Positions 49,006-57,132 of a stretch of DNA of 64,000 bases are shown in pieces; positions within the stretch are counted from its first letter, which is position 1; each line of letters begins with the position of its first letter. The stretch is from assembly GCA_001429555.1 (NCBI GenBank), contig LMSR01000005.1, positions 1-64,000 on the forward strand, written 5' to 3'. Below the pieces are notes generated by a model that was given only the letters and a program-made list of their open reading frames with translations, ran no database searches and was not told where the DNA came from. The translations under genes were made by a program, and so were the position numbers. Source of the DNA: Nocardioides sp. Soil797 (GTDB taxonomy: Bacteria > Actinomycetota > Actinomycetes > Propionibacteriales > Nocardioidaceae).

Positions 49006-50985
49006 ATGACTGAAGCAGCCGAGACGACGAAGGTCGCCGCGCTGCTGGCCGAGGCGGTCGAGGCGCTGGGCGGGCAGGAACGCCCCGGGCAGGTGCAGAT
49101 GGCCGACGCCGTGGCTCGGGCGATGGCCGATGACGAGCACCTGCTCGTGCAGGCCGGCACCGGCACCGGCAAGTCGCTGGCCTACCTGGTGCCGAGCCTG
49201 ATGCACGACAAGCGGGTCGTGGTCGCGACCGCGACCCTGGCCTTGCAGCACCAGCTCGTCGAGCGTGACATCCCCCGGCTGGTCGACGCGCTCAAGGCCA
49301 AGCCCGGCATCGACACGTCGTTCGCGGTGCTCAAGGGCCGTTCCAACTACGCCTGCCTGCACCGGGTACGTGAGGGTGCTCCCGACGACCAGGGCGCTCT
49401 GGTCGAGCTGCCGAGCGGCTCGATGGGCGCGGAGGTGCTCAAGCTGCGCGAATGGGCCGAGAAGGAGTCCGAGGCCGGCGGCACCGGCGAGAAGGACAAC
49501 GCGCCCCGCCACACCGAGAAGGTCTGGCGCCAGGTGTCGGTCAGCCACCGCGAGTGCCTGAGCAAGGCCAAGTGCCCCTTCGGCGAGGAGTGCTTCGCGG
49601 AGCGCGCTCGCGAGCGGGCGGCCGAGTCGCAACTGATCGTGACCAACCACAGCCTGCTGGCGATCGACGCCATCGAGGGCGTCCCGATGATCCCCGAGTA
49701 CGACGTCGTCGTGGTCGACGAGGCCCACGAAGTCACCGCCCGCATCACCCAGGCCGCCACCGATGAGCTGAGCGTGGGCGACCTCGAGCGGGCCGCCCGC
49801 CGTGCCCAGAGGTACGTCGGGGGCGACGAGGCCAACGATCTCGATGACGCGGCCGGGAGCCTGCAGGACGCCATCGCCCGCACCGAAACCGGTCGCATCG
49901 ACCGCATCGAGGAGCAGCTGTCCGACGCCCTGGTGCTGGTCCGCGACGCCGCCCGAGCCTGCCTCAGCGCCATCCCCAAGGAGTCCGGCGAGGAGGCCGA
50001 CCCCGGGAAGAACCAGGCCAGGGGCGGGGTCCAGGAGGTCTTCAACACAGCCGAGCGGATGGCGGCCGGCCTCGACTCCGACGTGCTCTGGCGCAACGAT
50101 CGCGACCCGTCGCGGGGTGGCCCCCAGCTGTGCGTGGCGCCACTCCAGGTGTGGGGCCCGATGCGCGACAAGCTGCTGAGCGACAAGACCGTGGTCTTCA
50201 CCTCCGCGACCTTGATGCTCGGCGGCGACTTCAGCACGGTTGCCTCCTCCCTCGGGCTCAAGCCCGACGAGCGGATCTCCACCGAGGAGACCGTGCCACG
50301 CACCGAAGACGTGTTGCCGTGGCGCGGCATCGACGTCGGCTCGCCGTTCAACTACGGCCAGCAGGCGATCCTGTACGTCGCCCGCCACCTGCCCCCGCCC
50401 GGTCGCGACGGCCTGGTGAAGGCCCAGCTCGACGAGATCGTCGACCTCGTCGACGCCGCCGACGGGCGCACCCTCGGGCTGTTCTCCAGCAAGCGGGCCG
50501 CGGAGGCCGCCGCCGAAGAGGTGCGCAAGCGGCTTCCCCACCTGACCACCCTGGCCCAGGGGGAGGCCCAGCTGGCCGAGCTGCAGAAGCAGTTCGTCGC
50601 CGACCCCCACACCTGCCTCTTCGGCACCCTCAGCCTGTGGCAGGGTCTGGACGTGCCGGGTGAGACCTGTCAGCTGGTGCTCATCGACCGGATCCCCTTC
50701 CCCCGACCCGACGACCCGCTGATGTCGGCGCGGCAGAAGGCTGCCGACCGCTCGGGCGGCAACGGGTTCATGCAGGTCGCGGCCACCCATGCAGCCCTGC
50801 TGCTGGCGCAGGGGACCGGCCGGTTGATCCGCACGACCACCGACCGGGGCGTCGTGGCCGTGCTCGACCCGCGGCTGGTGACCGCCCGCTACGGGAACTT
50901 CCTCAAGGCCAGCCTGCCGCCGATGTGGACGACCACCGATCCCCAGATCTCCCGCAACGCCCTCAAGCGCCTCGCGGCCGGTTGA
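49006..50985 (+). CDS. dinG: DinG/XPD-type ATP-dependent DNA helicase
   Basis: A 659-residue superfamily 2 helicase with an iron-sulfur cluster. Motif I 'VQAGTGTGKSLAYLVPSL', Ia 'VVATATLALQHQLV', the four cluster cysteines ('NYACLHRV' and 'CLSKAKCPFGEEC'), motif II 'VVVDEAHEV', motif III 'VVFTSATL', motif V/VI 'LFGTLSLWQGLDVPGETCQLVLIDRIPFPRPDDPL' and 'QGTGRLIRTTTDRGVV'. It unwinds 5'-tailed DNA, R-loops or G-quadruplexes during repair. No SOS box is seen upstream even though lexA is 3 kb away. It ends 3 nt from the converging metalloprotease gene. Confidence 0.94.
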   Translation: MTEAAETTKVAALLAEAVEALGGQERPGQVQMADAVARAMADDEHLLVQAGTGTGKSLAYLVPSLMHDKRVVVATATLALQHQLVERDIPRLVDALKAKPGIDTSFAVLKGRSNYACLHRVREGAPDDQGALVELPSGSMGAEVLKLREWAEKESEAGGTGEKDNAPRHTEKVWRQVSVSHRECLSKAKCPFGEECFAERARERAAESQLIVTNHSLLAIDAIEGVPMIPEYDVVVVDEAHEVTARITQAATDELSVGDLERAARRAQRYVGGDEANDLDDAAGSLQDAIARTETGRIDRIEEQLSDALVLVRDAARACLSAIPKESGEEADPGKNQARGGVQEVFNTAERMAAGLDSDVLWRNDRDPSRGGPQLCVAPLQVWGPMRDKLLSDKTVVFTSATLMLGGDFSTVASSLGLKPDERISTEETVPRTEDVLPWRGIDVGSPFNYGQQAILYVARHLPPPGRDGLVKAQLDEIVDLVDAADGRTLGLFSSKRAAEAAAEEVRKRLPHLTTLAQGEAQLAELQKQFVADPHTCLFGTLSLWQGLDVPGETCQLVLIDRIPFPRPDDPLMSARQKAADRSGGNGFMQVAATHAALLLAQGTGRLIRTTTDRGVVAVLDPRLVTARYGNFLKASLPPMWTTTDPQISRNALKRLAAG

Positions 50986-50988
50986 GGA

Positions 50989-52389
50989 TCAGCTGCCGCA
51001 GCGTGAACCGAGGGTGATCCGGTAGTTGCCCAGGCTGGCGTAGTCGCTGTAGCCCGTCGTCTTCGGGTCGCGGGCCCCGACACCGTCGACCCGGGCGAAG
51101 TAGACACCGGCCCGGGTCTTGCCGGCGTACGACGCATCCAGCCCGCGGGCCGTGCCGGAGGCAGCCGAGCGCGGGTTCCGTCGGGCGATGACCTTTCCGG
51201 CCTTGTTGACCAGGGTCAGGCGGATGTCGAGGTTGGGGCTCTGGGAGGCGTTGCGTGCGCGGACCTTCAGCTTCGCCCGGCAGGTGGTTCGGATTCGGAA
51301 GACGTCGACATCGTTGCGGGTGCTGATCACGCCGGATCGCGCCTTCCCGGAGCGCAACGCGGTGGCACGACGGTCGCGATCGGCGTGGTCGTCGTGAACC
51401 CGGGGGGCGCCGTGGGAGGCAATGATCGAGAGGTCGTTCTCGTGGTTGTCGGCCTTGACATACTCTCCGCGGCTCCACTGGGTGAGCTGCCGGTTGGAGG
51501 AGCCCATCAGCGGAGCCCAGATGCCGTGCCCGTTGGCATAGGCGCGGGTGTCCGTTCCGTCGTGGGAGAGGCCGAGGGTGTGGCCGGCCTCGTGGGAGGC
51601 GATGTCGGCGATGCGGCGCGGCTGGTTGCCGACCTCCCGGGGAAACACCCAGAAGGTGCGCAGCCGGTTGGCCTTGGGCCGGTCGAAGACGTCGACGAAG
51701 GCAACGCCGCCACAGCCCGGCCCGCCGCAGACCGCGTTGCGGATGGAGTTCGAAGGGGTGATCACCGCATGCACCCCGAATCGCTTGTCGGCGCGGGTGG
51801 AGCGGGTGATGGCCTGGGTCGAGGGAGGTTCGGTGGTGATGTCGACGGCGAAGGGGGCGTAGTCCTCGGACACGCGCTTCCAGGTGCTCTGGACGACCCG
51901 GCGCTCGCCGGCGCTGAACCCCGCGCGTCCGTCGGTGTCGAACGCGGGTGCGTTGAAGCAGCGGGTGAGCCGGTTCTGGCTCCAACCGGTGTCACAGACC
52001 CGCTCGCCGTCGAAGTCGAGATAGATCGTGCGCTTGGCACCCGGACGACTGTGCAGCCGGAACGTCTGCGACAGCGGTGCCGCGGCGCGCACCGCAGGCT
52101 CTGAGTCTGCCGAGGTGGGCGGCTCGAAGACGTCGCGGTGGAGGAGCTGTCCGTCGAGCACCCGGGCGGTCGGGTCGGTCTCCAACACCTCGGTCACCTC
52201 GGCCACGCTCTGGTCGAGCTCGTCGGCGACCCGGTGGAGCACCTCGGCGTCGACGCGCTGGCCCGCGGCCGAGACGATGTCAGAGCCGTCGGCGGGGTGG
52301 CCGGGGTCGGCCTGAGCGGTGAGGCCCGGGGTGGTGGAGAGGCCCGCGACGACGAGCGTGAGAGCGGCGAGAGTCTGGGTGCGAAGCAT
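50989..52389 (-). CDS. Secreted metzincin-type zinc metalloprotease, copy 2
   Basis: A 466-residue secreted protein: signal peptide (about residues 1-26), propeptide-like region with 'AGQRVDAEVLHRVADELDQS', then a catalytic domain 'TFRLHSRPGAKRTIYLDFDGERV' to the zinc motif 'HEAGHTLGLSHD' (His266, Glu267, His270, His276) and a likely Met-turn 'APLMGSS'. The C-terminal ~130 residues ('SGVISTRNDVDVFRIRTTCRAKLKVRARNASQSPNLDIRL') look like a bacterial pre-peptidase C-terminal (PPC) beta-sandwich. It is a paralogue of the next gene and has the same length. It starts 24 nt after it with no clear ribosome-binding site. Confidence 0.88.
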   Translation of the reverse strand: MLRTQTLAALTLVVAGLSTTPGLTAQADPGHPADGSDIVSAAGQRVDAEVLHRVADELDQSVAEVTEVLETDPTARVLDGQLLHRDVFEPPTSADSEPAVRAAAPLSQTFRLHSRPGAKRTIYLDFDGERVCDTGWSQNRLTRCFNAPAFDTDGRAGFSAGERRVVQSTWKRVSEDYAPFAVDITTEPPSTQAITRSTRADKRFGVHAVITPSNSIRNAVCGGPGCGGVAFVDVFDRPKANRLRTFWVFPREVGNQPRRIADIASHEAGHTLGLSHDGTDTRAYANGHGIWAPLMGSSNRQLTQWSRGEYVKADNHENDLSIIASHGAPRVHDDHADRDRRATALRSGKARSGVISTRNDVDVFRIRTTCRAKLKVRARNASQSPNLDIRLTLVNKAGKVIARRNPRSAASGTARGLDASYAGKTRAGVYFARVDGVGARDPKTTGYSDYASLGNYRITLGSRCGS

Positions 52390-52413
52390 GGAGGAATCGT
52401 CGCACGGCGGCCG

Positions 52414-53814
52414 TCAGGGGCGTTTGGCGCCGCACCTCGACGAGAAGCTCACCCGGTAGCTGCCCAGGCTGCCGTAGTCGCTGTAGCCGGTTCGGCGGGG
52501 ACTGCGGGCGCCGACCCCGTCGACGCGGACGAAGAGCACACCTGCCCTCCGCTTGCCGCGGTAGGTGGCGTCGAGGCCCTTCGCCTTGCCATGGGCAGTC
52601 GAGAGCGGGTTGCGCCTGGCCACGACCTTCCCGTTGCGTCGCTTCAGCACCAGGGACACGTCGAGATTGGGGCTCTGGGCGGCATTGCGGACCTTCACGG
52701 TCAGAGGTGCCCGACAGGTGGTGCGCAGTTTGAACATGTCGACGTCGCTGGCTCGGGTGATGCGGCCCGAGCGTGCCTTGCCCGGCGCGAGAAAGGTGGC
52801 CCCCGAGCGGTGGCCCGAGTGGTCGTCGCGCAGACGGGGAGCCCCGTTGCGGGCGATGATGGCGACGTCGTTCTGCTTGTTGTTGGCGCCGGAGTACTGC
52901 CCACGGCTCCACTGGGTCAGTGGGCGTGCCGAGGCGCCCATGATCGGGCCCCAGATCCCGTGGCCGCCGTAGTAGCCCGAGCGGGACGTGCCGTCGTGGG
53001 AGAGTCCGAACGTGTGGCCGGCCTCGTGGGACACCGCATCCGCGATGCGCCGCGGGTTGTTGCGCACCTCCTTCGGCAGGATCCAGGTGACCCGACCGTC
53101 GTTGTGGAACTCGCTGTCGAAGGTGCCCATGTAGGCGGCGCCGGCGCAACGGCTGCCGCCACAGACGCGGTTGCGCACGCCGTTGGAGCTGGTGATGACC
53201 GTCTGTATCCCGAACGTCGTGTCGGAGGAGTCGGAGCGGACCAGGTCGTCGAGCTGTGGACGCTCGGTGGTGATGTCCACGTCGAACGGGGCGTAGTCCT
53301 CGACGACGCCACGCCAGATGCGCTGGATGGCCCTGCGTTCGGACTTGCTGAAACCCCGTCGCCCGTTGGTGTCGAAACGCGGCGCGTTGATGCAGCCATA
53401 GGGGTCCCAGACGGTGCCACAGACCCGTTCGCCATCGAAGTCGAGATAGATGGTGTGGTGGGAGGCCCTCCTGCTGTGCAGCCTGAAGGTCTTGGCCAAC
53501 GGCGCACTGGCACGGGCAACGACAGCGTCATCGGTCGCTGGGCTGCTCTCGAGGTGGTCGACGAACTTGAGCCGGTCACCGGAGTCGAGGCGGGCGGAGG
53601 GGTCCTCGGAGAGCAGTGCCTCGATCGCCTGCTCGCTCAGGTCGGAATGGCGGGCGGCTCGGTTCAGCTCCCCACCGTCGACTCGTTGACCGCCGGCAGA
53701 GACGAAGGAGTCGTCGGGCGCCGTGCCGCTGCCAGCCGCAGATCCGGACGCCGACGCGGTGACGCCGCTCGCGACGAGCAGGGTGCAGCCGAGGGTGACT
53801 CCGAGGCGTCTCAT
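52414..53814 (-). CDS. Secreted metzincin-type zinc metalloprotease, copy 1
   Basis: A 466-residue paralogue of the downstream gene: signal peptide (about 1-28), 'AGGQRVDGGELNRAARHSDLSEQA' propeptide-like region, 'TFRLHSRRASHHTIYLDFDGERVCGT', zinc motif 'HEAGHTFGLSHD' (His263, Glu264, His267, His273), Met-turn candidate 'GPIMGAS', and a PPC-like C-terminal domain ending 'DYGSLGSYRVSFSSRCG'. Paired cysteines at 'VCGGSRC' and near the C-terminus are kept in both copies. First gene of the pair. Divergence is considerable, so duplication is not recent. Target protein unknown. Confidence 0.88.
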   Translation of the reverse strand: MRRLGVTLGCTLLVASGVTASASGSAAGSGTAPDDSFVSAGGQRVDGGELNRAARHSDLSEQAIEALLSEDPSARLDSGDRLKFVDHLESSPATDDAVVARASAPLAKTFRLHSRRASHHTIYLDFDGERVCGTVWDPYGCINAPRFDTNGRRGFSKSERRAIQRIWRGVVEDYAPFDVDITTERPQLDDLVRSDSSDTTFGIQTVITSSNGVRNRVCGGSRCAGAAYMGTFDSEFHNDGRVTWILPKEVRNNPRRIADAVSHEAGHTFGLSHDGTSRSGYYGGHGIWGPIMGASARPLTQWSRGQYSGANNKQNDVAIIARNGAPRLRDDHSGHRSGATFLAPGKARSGRITRASDVDMFKLRTTCRAPLTVKVRNAAQSPNLDVSLVLKRRNGKVVARRNPLSTAHGKAKGLDATYRGKRRAGVLFVRVDGVGARSPRRTGYSDYGSLGSYRVSFSSRCGAKRP

Positions 53815-53841
53815 GACCCGGAACCCTATCCGGCGCCGGCC

Positions 53842-54558
53842 TCAGACCCGGCGCAGCACCGCAGTGACGATGCCGAGGATGCTGGCATTGCTGCCGTCGA
53901 TGGGCTCGTAGGCATCGTTGTGGGGCATCAGCCAGACTTCGCCGTCTCGGCGCTGCAAGGTCTTGACGGTGGCCTCGCCGTCGATCAGGGCGGCCACGAT
54001 CTCTCCGTTGCGCGCGGTCTGCTCCTGGCGTACGACGACGTAGTCGCCGTTGCAGATCGCGGCGTCGATCATCGAGTCGCCGGAGACCTCGAGCAGGAAC
54101 AGCGTGCCCTCGCCGACCAGGGTCTTGGGCAGCGGGAAGATCTCCTCGACGCGTTCCTCGGCGAGGATCGGGCCACCGGCCGCAATGCGACCCACCACGG
54201 GAACGTAGGTGGCCGAGGGCATGGCGTCGCCGATGCCGGTCTCGTCGATGGTGGACTCGCCGGCCGAACCGATCGCCCGGCTGGGGGTCATCGAGTCGGG
54301 CAGGAACACCTGGATCGCGCGCGGACGGTTGGGGTCGCGCTTGATGAAGCCCTTGGCCTCGAGCACCTTGAGCTGGTGGGACACCGAGGAGGAGCTGGTC
54401 AGCCCCACGGTCTCGCCGATCTCACGCATGCTCGGCGGGTAGCCCTTGCGCTCGAGGGAGTCACTGATGCTGTTCAGGATGCGCTGTTGACGCGGGGTCA
54501 GACCCGTCGCATCGGGAGGCCCGTCGGGGAGTTCGGCGACCTTCTCGTTTCGTGCCAT
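53842..54558 (-). CDS. lexA: SOS repressor LexA
   Basis: A 238-residue LexA: N-terminal winged helix '[63 protein letters not shown]', self-cleavage site Ala127-Gly128 ('[12 protein letters not shown]'), catalytic Ser162 ('GDSMIDA') and Lys199 ('ATVKTL'). After DNA damage, RecA filament triggers cleavage. ATG 54556-54558 chosen; upstream in-frame codons would cross the SOS box at 54621, which is 63 nt ahead and provides autoregulation. It is downstream of, and codirectional with, the LysM gene. Confidence 0.97.
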   Translation of the reverse strand: MARNEKVAELPDGPPDATGLTPRQQRILNSISDSLERKGYPPSMREIGETVGLTSSSSVSHQLKVLEAKGFIKRDPNRPRAIQVFLPDSMTPSRAIGSAGESTIDETGIGDAMPSATYVPVVGRIAAGGPILAEERVEEIFPLPKTLVGEGTLFLLEVSGDSMIDAAICNGDYVVVRQEQTARNGEIVAALIDGEATVKTLQRRDGEVWLMPHNDAYEPIDGSNASILGIVTAVLRRV

Positions 54559-54620
54559 CGGCGTGCCTTCCGCAGTCCTGTCCGGGTGGGTTTCCAACGT
54601 AGCCTCATTCATCGACGGGT

Positions 54621-54636
54621 TCAAACACCTGTTCGA
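54621..54636. promoter_or_regulatory. SOS box of lexA
   Basis: TCAAACACCTGTTCGA matches the actinobacterial LexA site TCGAAC-N4-GTTCGA with one mismatch, 63 nt upstream of the lexA ATG. Confidence 0.85.
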
Positions 54637-54718
54637 ACGTGTCGCGGGGAAGTGTTCGGCCCGGAGCATGCGAAGGGCGGGACGTCGATGTCGACACCCC
54701 GCCCCTCGTCTTCCCCAT

Positions 54719-54747
54719 CCGCAGGCCGGGGTCGAGGCGGCCTGCGG
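54719..54747 (-). terminator. Hairpin after the LysM gene
   Basis: CCGCAGGCC (54719-54727) and GGCCTGCGG (54739-54747) form a 9-bp stem 10 nt after the LysM stop; a second GC-rich stem GGGCGGG/CCCGCCC (54675-54681/54698-54704) follows. They separate the LysM gene from lexA. Confidence 0.55.
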
Positions 54748-54756
54748 AAATCTGTG

Positions 54757-55092
54757 TCAGCTGATCGGCACGAAGATGGTCTGGCCGGTCATCAGCACCG
54801 AGGAGTCGAGTGCGTTGAGCTGCTTGATGGCGTGCACCATGTCGCGCACCTCGCCGTCGCCGGCCACCTCGCCCGCGATGCTCCACAGGGTGTCGCCGGA
54901 CTCGACGACGACGGCCTGGGTCGGCTGTTCGGTGCCGGAGTGGTTGGTGGCCATCGACGTGTTGCCCAGGAACAGTGCGGCGCCCATGACGACGAGCATT
55001 GCGGCGACGAAGACGACCACGCGGCCGCGGCGGGTCAGGCGCAGCTGGCCGGTGTGGATGTGAGTGGTGGGGCTCAGGCTCATGGTGCTCAT
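54757..55092 (-). CDS. LysM membrane protein, probable SOS-induced division inhibitor (YneA/DivS/ChiZ type)
   Basis: A 111-residue protein: basic N-terminus, one membrane segment (about residues 24-44) and a C-terminal LysM peptidoglycan-binding domain (about 61-108, 'VVVESGDTLWSIAGEVAGDGEVRDMVHAIKQLN'...'LMTGQTIFVPIS'). This layout and its position beside lexA match B. subtilis YneA, C. glutamicum DivS and M. tuberculosis Rv2719c, which stop cell division during DNA damage. One good SOS box (55204-55219) and a weaker one lie 112 nt upstream. GGAGG precedes the ATG at 55090-55092. Function is inferred from context and domain layout. Confidence 0.85.
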   Translation of the reverse strand: MSTMSLSPTTHIHTGQLRLTRRGRVVVFVAAMLVVMGAALFLGNTSMATNHSGTEQPTQAVVVESGDTLWSIAGEVAGDGEVRDMVHAIKQLNALDSSVLMTGQTIFVPIS

Positions 55093-55203
55093 CGAGACCT
55101 CCGGGGGAAGTGGGTGGTCGGTGTTGAGCGAATGTCTAACGGTGACCACCGACAACGGCTTCCGAGGAAGCCGAGGAACTGTCGGGATCGATCAGGCGTT
55201 CGA

Positions 55204-55238
55204 TCGAACACATGTACGAAGTTAGATCATGTGTTCGA
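55204..55238. promoter_or_regulatory. SOS boxes upstream of the LysM gene
   Basis: TCGAACACATGTACGA (55204-55219) differs from the consensus at one position; TAGATCATGTGTTCGA (55223-55238) keeps one perfect half. The rest of the 291-nt gap (55239-55383) shows no gene or clear signal. Confidence 0.8.
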
Positions 55239-55383
55239 ACAAAGCAAGACCATTGTCGAACAAAGATTCGACGTTTCGCGAGGGCGGGCCGGAGACAGTT
55301 CCTGATCGATGGCTGTCCGCAAGGCTGGATCCGGTCCGGGTCCGTGGTCCCGGTGACGCGGGCCCGCTGGTTACCAGTGGGTC

Positions 55384-57132
55384 TCAGTTGGCCGACCAGG
55401 CCGCCCACAGCTCGGCGTACCGGCCACCGGCCGCGAGCAGCTCGTCGTGGCCACCCTCCTCGACCACGCGACCCTCGTGCATCACCAGCACCCGGTCCGC
55501 CGACTCCGACTGGGTCAGGCGGTGAGCGACCACGAGGGCGCCGCGGCCCTCGGTGACGGCGAGCGCGGCCTGCTCGAGGTCACGGGCGCCGGCCGATCCG
55601 GCCTCGGCGGTGGCCTCGTCGAGAACCACGAACCACGGGTCCGCCAGCGCGATCCTGGCCAGCGCCAGCTGCTGGGCCTGGGCCGGGGTCACCGGGTGTG
55701 CACCGCCCCCGATGACCGTGTCGAGACCGTCGGGCAACGCGTCGATCCAGCCGAGGGCGGACACCATCGCCAGAGCCGCGCGCACGGCCTCGTCGGAGGC
55801 TTCGGCGTCGACCAGGGTGACCGCGTCGCGCACAGTTCCGGCGAAGACGTGGAAGTCCTGGCTGATCAACGCCACCCGCGAGCGGAGCAGGGGGCTGGGG
55901 AGCTCCGCCAGCGACGTGCCGGCCAGTTCGACGGTGCCTGCCACCGGAGGGAGTACGCCGGCTGCGATGGCGCCGAGGGTGGTCTTGCCGGCGCCGGTGG
56001 CACCGACGAGTGCAACCCGTTCGCCCGGGGCGATGGTGACCGTGACGGAGGAGAGGACCGGGCGCCCCTCGACGTACGCATGGTCGATGCCGGCCAGCAC
56101 CAGCGGACCGGGCTCGTCAGCCAGCGAGCCCGACCTTGCCGGGGGCGGCGGCAGCAGGGAGACGCCGGCGAGCCGCGAGAGCGAGGCGCCCGTCGACTGC
56201 ACCGAGTCGAAGATGTAGAGCAGCGCGTTGATCGGGTTGAAGAGCCGGTGGAAGTAGAGTGCGGCGGCGGTGACGGCGCCGACCGTGGTCGAGTCCGCGC
56301 GCACCAGCAGGAACCCGGTGGTCAGCACCAGCAGCAACCCGATCAGCTCGGCACGGTTGGAGCGGGCGCCGAAGCGGGTGAGCAGCTTGAAGACGGTCAC
56401 CGAGATGCCGCGTGCCTCGTCGGAGCGGGCCTCGATGGTGGCCACCTGGTCGGCCGACATGCCGAACGCGCGCACGGTGGGAGCACCCTGGAGCCCGCTG
56501 ACCATGGCCTGGGCGCGCTCACCCTGGGCCACCCGCTCGCGGGCATAGAACGGGCCGGACTTCGGGAGATACCAGCGCAGCCCCAGGACATAGAACGGCG
56601 CGGCGCCCAGGCCGGCCAGGCCGAGTCGCCAGTCGAGGGCGAAGAGGCCGGCCGCGGTGAAGGAGACCACGACGAGGGAGTTGACCAGGGTCGGCACGAT
56701 CTCGGTCAGGGAGTTGGCCACGGTGCGGGCGTCGTCACCCACCCGTGAGAGCAGGTCGCCGGTGCCGGCCGACTCGACACGCGCGGAGTCGAGGGCCAGC
56801 GCCTTGTCGAGCACGTCCTCACGCAGGGCGGCCAGCGCCGGCTCGCCCGCGCGGGCGAGGAAGGCGACCGAGGCCCAGGTGAAGAGTCCGCCGGCTGCCG
56901 CGGCCGCACCGATGACCAGGGCAGCGACGGTCAGGTCACGCTCCGGGGCGCCGTCGATCACGAGGTCGACGATCCGACCGAGCATCCACGGAGCCACCAG
57001 GGCGCAGAGCCCGGCCAGCACGAACGAGACGATCGAGGCGATCAGGGGCAACCGCTGACTGGCCACCAGTCGCCAGGCGAGTCCCGTCGTCTCCTTGCGC
57101 GAGGCGATGGGGAGCAGCTCGCGGGCGCTCAT
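55384..57132 (-). CDS. ABC exporter-fold half-transporter with active Walker A (subunit of heterodimer)
   Basis: A 582-residue protein with six N-terminal helices (about 25-310) fused to an ABC ATPase. Walker A 'VGATGAGKTTL', Walker B with catalytic Glu 'FVVLDEATAE' and H-loop 'VVAHRLTQ' are intact, but the signature is replaced by 'VTPAQAQQLALAR' where LSGGQ is expected. It pairs with the upstream-encoded subunit having the complementary defect. ATG (57130-57132) overlaps that gene's stop (ATGA). Last gene of the siderophore operon, suggesting an IrtAB-like role in siderophore transport. Confidence 0.92.
   Translation of the reverse strand: MSARELLPIASRKETTGLAWRLVASQRLPLIASIVSFVLAGLCALVAPWMLGRIVDLVIDGAPERDLTVAALVIGAAAAAGGLFTWASVAFLARAGEPALAALREDVLDKALALDSARVESAGTGDLLSRVGDDARTVANSLTEIVPTLVNSLVVVSFTAAGLFALDWRLGLAGLGAAPFYVLGLRWYLPKSGPFYARERVAQGERAQAMVSGLQGAPTVRAFGMSADQVATIEARSDEARGISVTVFKLLTRFGARSNRAELIGLLLVLTTGFLLVRADSTTVGAVTAAALYFHRLFNPINALLYIFDSVQSTGASLSRLAGVSLLPPPPARSGSLADEPGPLVLAGIDHAYVEGRPVLSSVTVTIAPGERVALVGATGAGKTTLGAIAAGVLPPVAGTVELAGTSLAELPSPLLRSRVALISQDFHVFAGTVRDAVTLVDAEASDEAVRAALAMVSALGWIDALPDGLDTVIGGGAHPVTPAQAQQLALARIALADPWFVVLDEATAEAGSAGARDLEQAALAVTEGRGALVVAHRLTQSESADRVLVMHEGRVVEEGGHDELLAAGGRYAELWAAWSAN

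Noticed and set aside
46540..50790. A 1,416-codon open frame on the minus strand opposite secDF and dinG
   Set aside because: It is antisense to two clearly conserved genes, has no recognisable domains, and its amino-acid mix (Asp/Gly/Arg/His-rich) is what reversed GC-rich coding DNA gives.
52138..55305. A 1,055-codon open frame on the plus strand opposite the metalloproteases, lexA and the LysM gene
   Set aside because: Antisense to four supported genes and without any family signature; a GC-skew artefact.
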